From: Morella rubra
Taxonomy: Eukaryota > Streptophyta > Magnoliopsida > Fagales > Myricaceae
Direction: 5' to 3'
DNA length: 64,000 nucleotides
NCBI GenBank assembly: GCA_003952965.2
Contig: CM025856.1
Coordinates: 8,827,439 to 8,891,438, forward strand
Under the pieces are notes generated by a model. It did not search any database. It was not told the DNA's origin and worked only from the letters and a program-made list of their open reading frames with translations. Below, in pieces: positions 35,989-47,244 of the stretch (positions are counted from its first letter, which is position 1; the number at the start of each line of letters is the position of its first letter). Position numbers and translations under genes: made by a program.

Positions 35989-37225
35989 CAATCAATGTTT
36001 TGATGATAACAATAGAAACTAATTGAGATGTGAAGCAAAGCGGATCCAAAATGAGCACGAAGCGATCAAGCAACATCCCTTCAATGGAAGTGCTCTTAAA
36101 GTGAAGACTCAAGTTGCTAGGGTAACTTTTGTAACTCTAGACTTCATCTTTAACAAGGATTTGAACCACACACTTGCATATTTCTTCAAAACTTGCATAA
36201 ACCGTTTTACCACTTGTTTTGAAGATTAAAAATGTTTTAAATGGCTTCAAATATCCCAATTAAACTCTCAAACCTTTTATATACTTATGGGAAGTTAGTC
36301 TTTAAAATTGGTATTTTAAGTTGGTCAAAATCGTGTTTTAAATCAACCGGATCATGTGCTTAAGTTGAGGAGGTCGACTGGCTGGTGAAGCGGTCGACCG
36401 ATCTTCGACCGCTTGGTGTAGCGGTCGACCGGTTATTTTTGAAAATATAGATTCTGATTTCTGACATTATGACCGTTGGGTAACGTAAACCTGCGGTGAC
36501 CGACTCATGTAGCGGACCTTGTTGTGAATTTTTGACAGATCGACTCCAATAGCTATTAACGGCTATTTTTCTTATGAGGCCTATATAAAGTCATTCCCAC
36601 GCCTTTTAAAGTTGTTGAACGACCAAAATCATTTTACTAAGGCTAAGAGTGATCAAAAACCTTTCAATCCTTGTTCAAACATCATTCACACATAATCAAC
36701 ACTTTCACATCCTTGTTATTGTGTGAAGCCTAAGAGATAGAAATTTCTCATTGTAACATCTACTCCATCAAGGGAGTTTTAGTGGGCATTTTCGTTCATC
36801 CCTATACACTTCTAAGAGAGTGATTCTCTTGTTTCCTTTTGGTGAGGTTTGTTCATCAAAAGAAGGAATTTGGAGAGGTTTGTTCTCAAACTCATTCTTG
36901 AAGCTTGAAGAGGTGTTTCTCAAGCTCAAGTGTAAGGAAACCTTTCCCTTGGTTGAAGGAGCATAGTGGAGAAACCTCAAGGCTCGGTAAAGGAGCTTGA
37001 GGAGTCTCTTCCCTTCTCTCCTTATATTGTGCTACTAGTTTCTTGTTCTAAGTTTTATTTCATATTTGAGTTGCAATATATATTCTTGTGTTTAATCTTT
37101 ATTGCAATCGTTTCTCTTTGTGAGACTTGTAGCTAGCAAATACTTTCTAAAGGTAAGTTTCGAAAAAATTTTGAAACCCAATTCACCCTCTCTTGGGTTG
37201 CCTTAATCCTAGGATTTACATAATT
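35989..37225. mobile_element. LTR-like insertion within the inner integrase region
   Basis: About 1.2 kb of unrelated sequence splits the inner element's integrase region. It starts near TGTTTTGATGATAACAATAG and ends near CCTAGGATTTACA. It carries GGTCGACCG-rich segments and a TATATAAAG motif near 36590, then a leader-like stretch. Short GTCA direct repeats flank it. The look is that of a solo LTR of the SIRE/Maximus type as I remember those; the family is uncertain. Confidence 0.5.
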
Positions 37226-39173
37226 CTATGACGTCATTCAACCATACCTATTTGCTCAAGAGTATATGGACAAGATACCTGATGAATATTGCCAATTAAG
37301 CAAAAATGTGATGACAATTTCAAGTTGAGGAACTCACCTCCACCATCTAAGTGAAATTTTTTATTTTTTTGTTGAATTGCCTGTCAACGAACCTTTCAAA
37401 GGCTAAGTATGCATAAAAAAAATCAGATTTCTGTTTCAAGGAAATAAGCCAAGTATATCTAGAAAAATTGTCTACTAAACATGCATAATATCTGAATTTT
37501 CCAATAGATAGAACTGGAGCAGGGCCCCATAAATCACAATGAATTTTGTCAAAGATAGTAGAGCTTGAATGTTCAGAACAGGAAAAAGGCAATCTACTTA
37601 GCTCCCCTAATTGACAACTATCACAAAAAGAAGCAACGTTATTGACTCCTAAAACATCAATTAACCCCTTATTTTTAAATAATTGTAAAGCAGACAGTTG
37701 GGGATGTCCTAAACGTTGATGCCAAACTTCGGCTGAGCCAAATTTGAAATGGTGAGAAAAATGTAATTCAGGCGAAGCAGAGAAAATATATAGATCACCC
37801 TTGCGCGGCCCTGTCATCACCGGTTGGCTTATTTCCTATTCTTTAACACAATTCACAATTCAACGGAAAATTGATAAGTTAATTTTCTTACATATAACAA
37901 ATTTTTTGTCAAATTTGGAACCAAAAGTACATTTTTAGGAGGTAAAGCAGTAGTCTTTTGTTTTATACAAGTGTCACCAATACTATGAATGGGCATAGTA
38001 GATTCATCTCCAATATGAACCGAGTCAAATCTCAAGTATGTGCGAAAATTTGTTAACATACTTGAATTACTTGTCATATGATTGGAGGCATCGGTGCCAG
38101 TTGTCCATTCAGTATCGGGAACAGTCTTGTCCAAAGTAAGAGCAGCGAGAGCTTAAGGGATCTCCTCATGCTGTGTGGGCTTCTTTGGTACCCACCAACA
38201 AATCTTTGCAATATGACCCTTCGTCCCACAGTACTGGCACCGTTCTTTGTGATACATATCCCGCTTAGCAGAGGTCATGCGGCGTTCACCAGGGGGTGGA
38301 GAGCGACGTTGTGTGGTGTGAGATGGAATATTATCCAAGGGATCTCGATGGTTGTTACGCGTCTAGAATCCACAGCCGGAGGACGTGAATTGCTGGGGGT
38401 TTCGAGATTGCTGAAAGCATTATTTTTGGCCATAGAATGAAAGTTGAGGAGAGAATTATCGAGCTAAAGCATCGGCAGTTCCAGAAAACCAGTTGCGTCG
38501 CTGGTCCAAACTTTGCAGTTGTGACACTAACTCAAAAAATGATGGATGTGGAGGCTTCAACATAGTAGTATTGAATGTCTCATACTGAGGACTGAGACTA
38601 GTGAGAAGTGAAAAAAAAAATTTCTCTGTCAAAGACAGGTTTCCCGATGGCTGCAAGGCTATCACATAAGCCTTTGAAAAGACGAAGATGTTCGCCAATA
38701 GTTGTGTCATCATATTTATGAAGATAAGTCACTTGTTGCTGTAGTGTAAATTCACGATCTTGCAAATCTTGTGCATATGCATTTTAGAGGGCGTCTCATA
38801 TAGATCGAGTTGTATCTACCAACAACGAGTCCGAGAGCTTCTTCAGAGAGTGTCCCAATGATCCACCCATGATGAAGGCGATCAGACTTTCACCAGGCGA
38901 TGAATTCAGTTGTCAATTTTAGGGTGGAGCTTTCAACATCTAGGCTTGAGTTTGGGGCAAAAGTGGTAAATTTAGGGGGAGCTGGGTCTTCATCAGTGAG
39001 ATGACTGACTAGTTCTTGACTTTCCGCAAGAGAGAAAGCTTGTTCACGCCACAAGGGATAATTGGTAGGGGTGAGCTTAAGGGTAATGAAATTTCCAACG
39101 TTAAGAGATAGAGAAGCCATGGAGATTGATGCATCAAGTGCTTACACCCTGGTTTTGATACCAAGAGGAAAAA

Positions 39174-39656
39174 TAGGAATTTAAGAGAACAAAGGATATT
39201 TTGTTTTTTGTTCTTCAAGCGTGAGCACTAACGTTGTGAAAATTGAAATATTTAAAGACTATTCTTACATTTAAAAGCAGCATTATTCTATACAGAAGTT
39301 TAGCACAAATTGTGACAACTTTGTCTCTATTTTGAATTTTTGCAATGGCAACAGGTCTTGCTTCAACGCGCTTTTATTTCTTTCCATCTTGCATTGATTT
39401 CTTTCAACGGGTCTTGCTTCAACGCACTTTGATTTGTTTCCATCTCTCAATTTTGACTCTTTTTGAATTTTTCACCAACGGTCTTGCTTCAACGGATACT
39501 GTATCGATTACTTTGCTTTCTTTCTATCTTTACTGAAGCTTGTTGCAGAAGATCCTCATGAAAATGGTTGTTGTTTTGATTTCCTTTTATCTTTGGCTGA
39601 TCTTGTTGCGAAAGATCCTCACCATAATTCATGTGCCAAGCTGTGGTGCGTTAATA
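39174..39656 (-). repeat. Right LTR of the inner copia element
   Basis: A direct repeat of 33189-33615. They share AGAACAAAGGATATTTTGTT, GTGAGCACTAACG, TTTAAAGACTATTCTTAC, CATTATTCTATAC and GTGGTGCGTTAATA. This copy has one extra TCTTGCTTCAACGC unit. Confidence 0.8.
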
Positions 39657-40475
39657 GTTCACACCTTCTCTGCAACCTTACAACCTAGTGCTGCCCTCGG
39701 TGACCTGTTAATCAAGAAACATGCCATACTCACTGTATTTGCCTAGAAATTCTTTGCAAGTCCAGCATTCAACCTAAGACACCGCACTCTCTCTGCAATA
39801 AACTTGTTCATCCTTTCCGCCACACCATTTTGATGTAAAGTTCTTTGCAAGTCCCCTGAGAACTCTCTTCACTGGCTTTCTTCCTTTGGTGAAACGCCAA
39901 CAGGGCCCCTGTGACATCCTCCAACTCCAGGGAATCCTTCCCTCATGTTAGAGTTGTAACCAAATTCTCATAGGTAGTAGAAACAGGCAGAGAATTCAAC
40001 AGCATCAACGCCTTGTCTTCGTCGTTGAACTTCACATCAACCCTTTTCAGATCGCTAACAATCTGATTAAACACATTGATGTGTTGGCTTAGATCTGAGC
40101 CCTCCACCATCTTAAGACCAAACAACCGCTGCTTAAGATAGAGTTTGTTCATCAATGACTTCGACATGTATCGGCTTTCCAGTTTCAACCAAACTGCCGC
40201 TAGAGATTCTTTGTCCATGACGTGATACATCACATCATCCACCAAAGAAAGCCGGATAGTAGCCACCGCTTTGGCCTCAAGCTCCTTCCACTCAACTTCC
40301 TTCATGTCATTTGGCTTCTTCTCATGTAAAGCCTTCACCACCCCTTGTTACACCAATATATCTCTTACCCTTCACTCCACAATCTGAAATTCTCAGTTCC
40401 GTCAAACTTCATCACATCGAATTTAGCAATCAAAGTATTTACTGCCATTACTGAACCTGGCGCTTTGATACCAAT

Positions 40476-40809
40476 TGTTGTTACCGTGCACACCAATGAT
40501 GAATAATATATGAAAATTGAAGAGAGAGAGAGAGAGAAGAGAATTGAGAAGAGATTTAATGTGGTTCAACAATATGCCTATGTCCACAGGAGAGAGTGGC
40601 CAAAGATTTTGCTATCTTGTGTAATACTTGGGTTACATTATAGACTGACTATTTATAAGAAACCCCAAACCAAACCTATTAAACTCAAATACTTGGATAC
40701 CAATTAGAACTCAAATACTTGGATATCTAATAGAACTCAAATACTTGGATATCTAATTTGAACTCAAATACTTGGATATCCTAAAAATAGGAGCCATCTT
40801 TATCCAACA
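40476..40809 (-). repeat. Right LTR of the outer copia element
   Basis: A 334-bp partner of 31723-32069. Host sequence resumes at 40810 with ACATGAGATC, continuing the interrupted tandem unit. Confidence 0.85.
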
Positions 40810-41688
40810 ACATGAGATCAAATTGGGTCTGGAAGGAGGAAACCAGAATGATGATAAAATGAAGACATATTTGATGACCCACTCATTACCAAGGGAGGCT
40901 GCTTGGCATAATTGCTTTTTTTCTCATTGAACTAACATACCTGGATATATGGTGTCTCCATCCATGACTATTGTACATGCCTTTTCATTATTTACCCACA
41001 CACACACAAAATTGGAAACTCTCTATCCAAATCAATAAGTTGTATATATCCTCTAACCTCTGTTACCATAACAGGGACTGGTTTTATACTGTTCTTTGGT
41101 TTGACTTTTTCATAATGGGGCAATGAGCTATAGCTGATATGTGCTTAGTTAACAAATCTTGAGTTGCATTTTCTGTTCTGCCTCAAATCCCAATATTTGA
41201 TTAGGGTAGTCTGTAGCTATTAAAACCGGCAGCTACCTCTTTGTTGCCTTTGTCAGTGGGGAGCATTTATTGCAATGCAGTTTCCTAAAGGAAAGAACAC
41301 ACGAAAAAAGAAAAAAGAAATCTAAAAGGGTTTCTAGATTATGCATAATGATCAGGAAGATCAAAACCTTAATTGACATCTCAGTTGTGCAATGTTGGTT
41401 GGATTGATATAAAACTTTAACTAACATCTCAGTTGTGAATACAAGCGCATTAGAAGAACAAACCAAAAGAAATGGGCTTGCTGTTTGTTTTTGTGGCCCT
41501 GGAGCTACTGGGGGATGCTCTCCTTACAGCCCCATCTTCACCTTACTGGATGGACTCCACAACCAAATATCTCATCGTAGATCTTCCGGATGATGCTCTG
41601 TGGGTGGCGTATAATGCTACCATTGTGGTGACGTATTGTAATTGCTTACAATAATCTATAAACTTTGCCGTGGGTATTAGCCAATAAT

Positions 41689-41852
41689 AAGTGATTGAGA
41701 ATCACCAAACCAACTTTGCAGCAACTATTTTTTAGAACATCCAAAGAAAAACAAATTAGACTTAGATGTAACAAGTGATTGAGAATCACCAAATCAACTT
41801 TGCAGCGACTATTTTTTAGAACATCCAGAGGAAAACAAATTAGGCTTAGATG
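41689..41852. repeat. Tandem repeat, 2 x 84 bp
   Basis: AAGTGATTGAGAATCACCAA begins each unit (41689 and 41773), and each carries TTTTTTAGAACATCCA and AAACAAATTAG. Only a few base differences separate the units. Confidence 0.9.
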
Positions 41853-42402
41853 GAATTTGGGTAGTAATCACATTGACCAAGCAAGAATCATGGATTGAAT
41901 GATGACCAACATGCCATTATTGGGTAGGGCAGTGAGATTTGAATCATAAAAGCCAAGGATATTGTTTGTGTAAAAAACTCACCCTCAAACTCTTGTTTAT
42001 TTCTTGATGTTGCTGCTGAATTTGTACACAATTTCCCACTAAACACGTTTAGCATTAAAATAAAAGTATTTTGCGTATAACCTATGATTGGAGATTAATT
42101 TCACAATTGTTTTTGAGGTTCATTAAAATACATATTCTTTAATACTTCACTGAAGAAGTAACAATCTATTTCTTATATGTTTGGTTCCGCCATAAAAGAC
42201 ATGATTGAAAGTCAAATAAGCTCGCAAAAAAACTTAAAATAAAACAATTATTGGATAATTTAGGCCATAAGAATGATAGCAACACGCCAACACTAGCCTA
42301 ACGTCATTCTAAATTATTATAAACTAAACCAGATTAATTATTAGATTATCTATAGTTCAAGAAATTATAAGCCTTCGATGAGATTTTTTTTTTTTTTTTC
42401 CT

Positions 42403-42456
42403 AAGCAACCTTGTATTCCATAATCCATTAAGCAACCTTGGAATACAAGGTTGCTT
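42403..42456. repeat. Perfect 17-bp inverted repeat with 20-base loop
   Basis: AAGCAACCTTGTATTCC (42403-42419) pairs exactly with GGAATACAAGGTTGCTT (42440-42456). The loop contains a third AAGCAACCTT. A T-run of about 17 lies just to the left. It may be the footprint of a fold-back template switch. Confidence 0.85.
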
Positions 42457-43078
42457 TGATGAGACCTTGAAAGGGCCAAAAGGTGAAAGATTCATTATCC
42501 ATTAAAATAAAAGACGTTTTCAAATAATTAAGATATGGCAAGGAAACTTTAAGTCTTTTTTAAAACACAGTTTGTGCTTTTTTAAATATTATTTTGTGAT
42601 GATTAAGAAATTTTTTTGAGATATATTTTTTTGGATATTTGTGAGAGTGATGGGGCCCATAGAAATATGTTTGGGAATAAAAAAATTTTAAAATTTATTT
42701 TTTTGCAAGGTGTAAGAATAAAAAAATATATTTGAAATTTTTTTGTTATGAATTTTGGGTAAATTTTTTTAATTTTTGTGTTGTTTTTACTTTGGGCGAA
42801 TAATTAAATAGAAAATTTGATTGAAAAGAAAACAATTATCATCTAACATCTACTATCTATTTAAGGGTGAGAATTTTATCCGGTTGTTACTGGAAATTTT
42901 GGTTCCGATTCCAGTACCAGTATTTCAGCCTATTCTGATACTGGAGTCGGATCCCATACTTGGGAATTTCTGGAATCAAATACGGAATCGGAAATTCCGA
43001 CAGAAAATTTCTGGTTCTAACATTTAAAAAAAAAAAAAAATTCAGGGTTGAGTCCTTTTTTTCTTTAAAAAAAAAAGG

Positions 43079-43798
43079 GTTAATGACCAAATTGATCCCT
43101 ACGCCCTTTTAAAAAAATGATCATTGGATTTTAAATTTGCTCAAATGAGTCCCTGAATTATTTTTGTTTGTCGATTTAATCCTTCTGTCCAATTCCGTCC
43201 CTTACAAGCACAGTCAGCTAACAGTTATACACATTAATCCTAATAAGAAGTTGCCATGTGTACACTTTTGAAACAAAATTTTTTTTTTCCACAAAACGAC
43301 AACCACGTTGTTATTGTAAGAAATTTTGCAAAAAAACAATACAAAACAAAACCAAAATCTCTGCCCTTACTCGATACACTTACCTACTCATAAACCAAAT
43401 TTTTTTTTCCCCAAACTGTTGACCTAGACAAAGCAGATACACTGTCTCCCTGGTAGACGACGGTGTTGGTGGCTCCACCAATTTCTTCAATTGGCGATAT
43501 ATTGCAGCAAGGCTTCTTATTGAGATGCAAGAAAAGGGTCACACCCCAAGTCAAGCCTTGTTTAGAGCTGTTATTCAATGTTTTTCTTTTGTTCTTTTAA
43601 CAAAATTTCTTAACACTTGGTGACTTCTTATTAAAAGTGATGTGTCTTGGGATGGAATTGGACGGATGGATAAACAAAAATAACTCAGAGACTGATTTTG
43701 AAAAAATTTGAAACTCAAAGATTGATTTTGAACAAATTTAAAACTTAGAGACCATTTTTTTAAGGGTGTAAAACTTAGGGATTAATTTGGTCATTAAC
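43079..43798. mobile_element. Long-TIR non-autonomous element, 720 bp
   Basis: The left end GTTAATGACCAAATTGATCC and the complement of the right end GTTAATGACCAAATTAATCC match; the similarity continues with gaps for about 100 bp through AAAAAAATG and TTTAAATTTG. It resembles Mutator-like MITEs. No clean target duplication is seen. The centre is non-coding. Confidence 0.55.
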
Positions 43799-43808
43799 TT
43801 AAAATAAA

Positions 43809-44130
43809 GGGAAATTGACAATTTAATCACTAGGTTTCATTTTTTTAGTATATGGTCACTGAGAATAGATAGTTGTGACGATCTGGTCCTTCCATTAAAT
43901 CTCCATTAATTTTTAACAGAATAGAACGCGGTCGACCGCTACAAGTTACCGTTGCCGCAACGATAAACAAACCGGTCGACTGCTATTCCGGTTAAAAATT
44001 TAACTGAGGTTTGACAGAAGGACCAGATCGTCACAACTATATATTCTCAGTGACCATATAGTAAAAAAATGAAACCTAATGACTAAATCGTCAGCGTACT
44101 AAAACCTAGTGACCAAATTGCCAATTTTCC
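43809..44130. mobile_element. Mutator-like MITE with 9-bp target duplication
   Basis: TIRs of about 100 bp: GGGAAATTGACAATTTAATC on the left, and the complement of the right end GGAAAATTGGCAATTTGGTC. Both continue through CACTAGGTTT, TATGGTCACTGAGAATA and GTTGTGACGATCTGGTCCTTC. The 9-bp repeat TAAAATAAA lies at 43800-43808 and 44131-44139. The 9-bp length fits Mutator-type insertion. The small central loop carries GGTCGACCGCT and a near-inverted CCGGTCGACTGC. Confidence 0.75.
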
Positions 44131-44327
44131 TAAAATAAATAAATAAATAATAATAATTTTTTTTTTAAAAAAAAAAAGGTGACCTAGGCCATGCGAGACA
44201 GAGTCACAAAGACTGAAGTCACTAGTTAGTCTCTCTTCTTCATCAAAACGTCCCAGCCGCCACTCGCCAGCGCACAGCCCCCCACTGAGTCCGGCCTCCG
44301 TCGTGCGTCGTCCGTGCCTCCCTATCG

Positions 44328-44330
<3 letters not shown>

Positions 44331-44370
<40 letters not shown>
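44331..44370. repeat. (TC)20 microsatellite
   Basis: An uninterrupted 40-bp TC run within a GC-richer, leader-like stretch (44190-44450). No coding exon follows it. Confidence 0.95.
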
Positions 44371-44374
<4 letters not shown>

Positions 44375-45294
44375 GTTGCTGATTTCAATTGAGTTTTGGT
44401 GGCCGAATCTCTCACCAGCTCTCTCTTGAGGTGGGGTTTGTTAATTTTAGTTTTGTAAATGTTGTATTTAGTCTTTAAATTGCTTTAGGGTTTGTTAATT
44501 TGATTTGGGGATTTTAATTTCCTTTAGGGTTTAAATCTGTTCATGTATTGTAATTTTTCATAAACCCGAATCTCGTGCCATGGAGATAGACTGCGACTGC
44601 AAAAAGCTTTCTGTTTGTAGCGGAAGGTTACTCTGTGCAACTCTTGGCGTGTTCCTTTTTTTTTTTTTCCTAAGTCTCGGCGTGATCTTTGTTTTCTCTA
44701 CTAAGTGATTTTAATTTACTTTAGGATTGGTGCATTTATTGGTGCGTTTTGGAAAACAAAACAACGGCACGCACAAGTATTGGCCCCGCTGTGATTGTGT
44801 AAGTGTATGTAAGCATATCCCCATATGTATTTGTACTCTGCTTGGTCTTGAAAATTTGAGGAAGAAGAAGTAATTGGTAGTCTGGTGGTGGGTTTATCAT
44901 CATTTTGCTATGTCATGTTGATGCAACTACAGTATTTGGTCATACTGGGAAAAGCATGGACTTGTGTATGTTTATGTATTTATGTGAAGTATGTGTTTAT
45001 AACCCTGATTTGTGTGATGCAATGGGACATTGGTAATTATTTTGCTTGTTTGCTGAGGAAGTTCAGGAAGAGAAGAGTTTGTAAATCCGAGCTTTCGGTT
45101 TCTCTGTTCATTTCGGTTTCTCTGTTTGTGTGATGCAATGGGACATTGGTAATTGTTTAAGATTATAATTTGATTAGCTAGGCCTTTAGGCTCACTAATG
45201 GAACCAAAATTTCCAGATTCTGTTTCTGGAAATTTCGGTTCCATTCCGGAATAGTCTGGAATGAATTTTTTGGTTTCGGTGAGTACTGGAACTG

Positions 45295-45566
45295 GATCCG
45301 TTCCGGTACTCACCTTTAGTTCATTTTGGTAAATCTCTAAAATCTTCGATTGTCATCCAATATCTACTATTCATTTTATGTAACAACAACAACCACCGTA
45401 AGATCACGATCCAAAATCACAAACAAACGCAGATCTGTTCCGGTACTCACCTTTAGTTCATTTTGGTAAATCTCTAAAATCTTCGATCGTCATTCAATAT
45501 CCACTATTCATTTTATGTAACAACCGCCACCGTCGGATCACGATCCAAAATCACAGACAAGCGCTG
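45295..45566. repeat. Tandem repeat, 2 x 136 bp
   Basis: GATCYGTTCCGGTACTCACC starts each unit (45295 and 45431), and each ends CACGATCCAAAATCACARAC. A few substitutions and a CAA-type length difference separate them. The unit includes the right end of the possible hAT-like element. Confidence 0.85.
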
Positions 45567-45599
45567 CCAAATCAGCACCCTCCGATTCATTGACCAACG

Positions 45600-46626
45600 A
45601 AATGCCACATTGTCTTACCCCATCACCATAACCTTCAAAACCGTCCAATTACGAAGTTCCTTCCCATCTCTGTTTCTTCCTCTCTCGCTCGTGAAAACCT
45701 AAAAAGCTTTCGAAACTCCACAGGGCCTGACTTTTTAATCTAGGTAAGGTAATTAAAGCCCCCTAATCTTAATTTCTTTGTCGTGGATCTGGATATACCT
45801 TATTGTTTATCTACGTCGAAATGAGCGATTATTTAATTTCAGTTTCATTTTGCTTATGTTCTATACTATATTGTTGGATGTTAGAATTTTTAATTTTTCA
45901 AGTGATTCAGAGGACTCTAAATTTTCTACGATTTGAAGTATGTTTTTGAGAATTTTACCTATTCTTAGATATTTTAGTACTAGCTGTAGTTTGAGCAAGA
46001 TTGTTTAAGTTGTGGAATTGAATTACTTGGCACCATTGTCAACTTGTCAGTGTGTGGATTAAAAAAGATCTTTTATTTGAAACAGAACTCGTTTCAATTC
46101 TTGCTCTTAGAAAGAAGTATTGAGGGACATCAAACACTATATTGCCTTAGTGTTTTTTAGTTAATAATGTCACAAGGGCTGCCCTAAAGTTGTTATCAGG
46201 GATGGGCAAATGCCTGGTCCTAATGTTCTTCTCTATCTATTAGAATTGCTACCACTATTTACCAAACGGGTTTATGATACTATAGTGGAATTAAGTTCTA
46301 GTGATGATTCTTATTTTTGCATTCCTAAGGTTGTGTTTGAGTGTTAAAATTTTGGGGAGGTTAAAATTTTAGATATTGGATTTCGTGAAAAAGTGAAGAG
46401 AGAGATGATTTTTTATATTTATTATAGTGAAAAGCAATGATTTGATGGAGAGAAAGAGATTATATGTAATTATTTTATTATGTTAAAATTTTAGAAGGGT
46501 AAAATTTTAGAAATCAAACACAGCCTTATTTTCAACTGTCTGGAAATTAGAAAACCTGGAAGACGGTGCTTTTATAGAATGTGTAATCTTGTAGGCATGT
46601 TATGTGACTAATTTGGGGTCACTTCC
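45600..46626 (+). other. Possible 5' leader and exon fragments, product unknown
   Basis: 45600-45743 resembles a plant leader (CCTCTCTCGCTCGTGAAAACC) followed by a donor-like TCTAG|GTAAGG. Later, 46176-46328 reads openly on the plus strand with PGPNVLLYLLELLPLFTK and VYDTIVELSSSDDSYFCIPK, which has the composition of a real helical protein. A MITE begins at its end. After the MITE, LFSTVWKLENLEDGAFIECV reads openly. I do not recognise the protein. This is probably a decayed gene, and the link between leader and exons is inference. Confidence 0.25.
46327..46528. mobile_element. MITE, about 200 bp
   Basis: The left end AAGGTTGTGTTTGAGTG and the complement of the right end AAGGCTGTGTTTGATTTC enclose an AT-rich centre with repeated TTAAAATTTTAG. 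This end sequence resembles a common plant MITE type. TAA lies at the left edge and TTA at the right, so the target duplication is not resolved. Confidence 0.5.
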
Positions 46627-47244
46627 TATCCTGTCTGCAAAGACTCTTGTTACTGTTTTGGCATAGAATTTAGAAGAGTGTTTGTTCTTAAAAGTAATGG
46701 TTTGAGGCCAGGTGGTCTACTTTGTGATATGAACCAAATGTATGACGCATGACCTCGTTTCAACGTTATTCTGATGAGGGTGCTTGTGTGGTACTGAGGT
46801 AAATGGTGGCATCTCCTACTAACCTGTGGCTCATAGTTGCTCTTCAGGAGCTGAAACATTATGACATCTAGTTTCTTTATTTCTTATTTGGGGGAGTTCA
46901 TACAACTTATGTGTGATTGTTCTCTTTCCTCTCTTTATATCTCTCTTGGAAGTACGTATGCAAAAGTAAAGAGACAGGGTAAACATATGACAGAGCGAGA
47001 CAAAAGTTCAAAAGCTTTTTATTGTTATTTCTCTTTGGTTGAAAAATCCACAATGATATTTACTAAATCATAGTCAAATCAGAATACTTGATGCTTATGA
47101 TGTCGTTATATAGTTTAATTCTCCATATATCTATTCTTGCAGCTTTAGTTGCAAGATGCTGTAGAGGCACCTTTTATATATTGGGACATTGAATTTCTAT
47201 TCTCAGTGAGTCAGTCTCTGTCGAAAGCTATGTGGTTGTGGAAT

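Larger units (their letters stand above)
33189..39656 (-). mobile_element. Inner Ty1-copia element, broken
   Basis: A fossil copia element on the minus strand, nested in the outer one. LTRs are about 39174-39656 (5') and 33189-33615 (3'). The primer site (TTGGTATCAAAACC) follows the 5' LTR, and a purine tract precedes the 3' LTR. Parts in order along the minus strand: gag remains (about 39120-37850) with a CCHC-type knuckle near 38230, the GAG-pre-integrase and integrase region (37820-35200), reverse transcriptase (about 35100-34170) with the YVDDM active-site block near 34560, and RNase H (33940-33680). The coding region is broken in several places and is also interrupted by an LTR-like insertion. 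The LTRs differ by point changes and by the number of short internal TCTTGCTTCAA units, so it is not recent. Confidence 0.85.
31723..40809 (-). mobile_element. Outer Ty1-copia element, broken and nested
   Basis: A fossil copia element on the minus strand. LTRs are 40476-40809 (5') and 31723-32069 (3'), with TGTTGG and AACAACA ends in element orientation. The target duplication is GCATG on the left and ACATG on the right, one mismatch apart. A primer site (TTGGTATCAAAGC) lies inside the right LTR and a purine tract (AAGGTGGAGAT) inside the left one. Recognisable parts are gag remains at 39943-40341, an integrase-region piece at 32917-33123, and the RNase H end at 32182-32538. The reverse transcriptase region is missing. 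The LTRs are visibly diverged. The inner copia element sits within it. Confidence 0.85.
41135..42861. other. Intergenic, AT-rich
   Basis: No gene recognised. It holds an 84-bp tandem repeat (41689-41852) and a perfect 17-bp stem-loop (42403-42456), each listed separately. Confidence 0.5.
42862..45318. mobile_element. Possible hAT-like element with nested MITEs
   Basis: Possible terminal inverted repeats: TAAGGGTGAG on the left and CTCACCTTTA on the right, each followed inward by TTCCGG/CCGGAA-rich repeats (42880-43015 and 45200-45305) like the subterminal repeats of hAT elements. I cannot find a clean 8-bp target duplication. The interior holds two long-TIR MITEs, a leader-like segment and a (TC)n run. 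No transposase is visible. The two ends may instead belong to separate fragments. Confidence 0.35.

Noticed and set aside
42862-45318. 8-bp target duplication for the possible hAT-like element
   Set aside because: Candidate flanks ATCTATTT and GTTCATTT agree at too few positions. The similarity of the left flank to 45354-45385 is noted but does not define the insertion.
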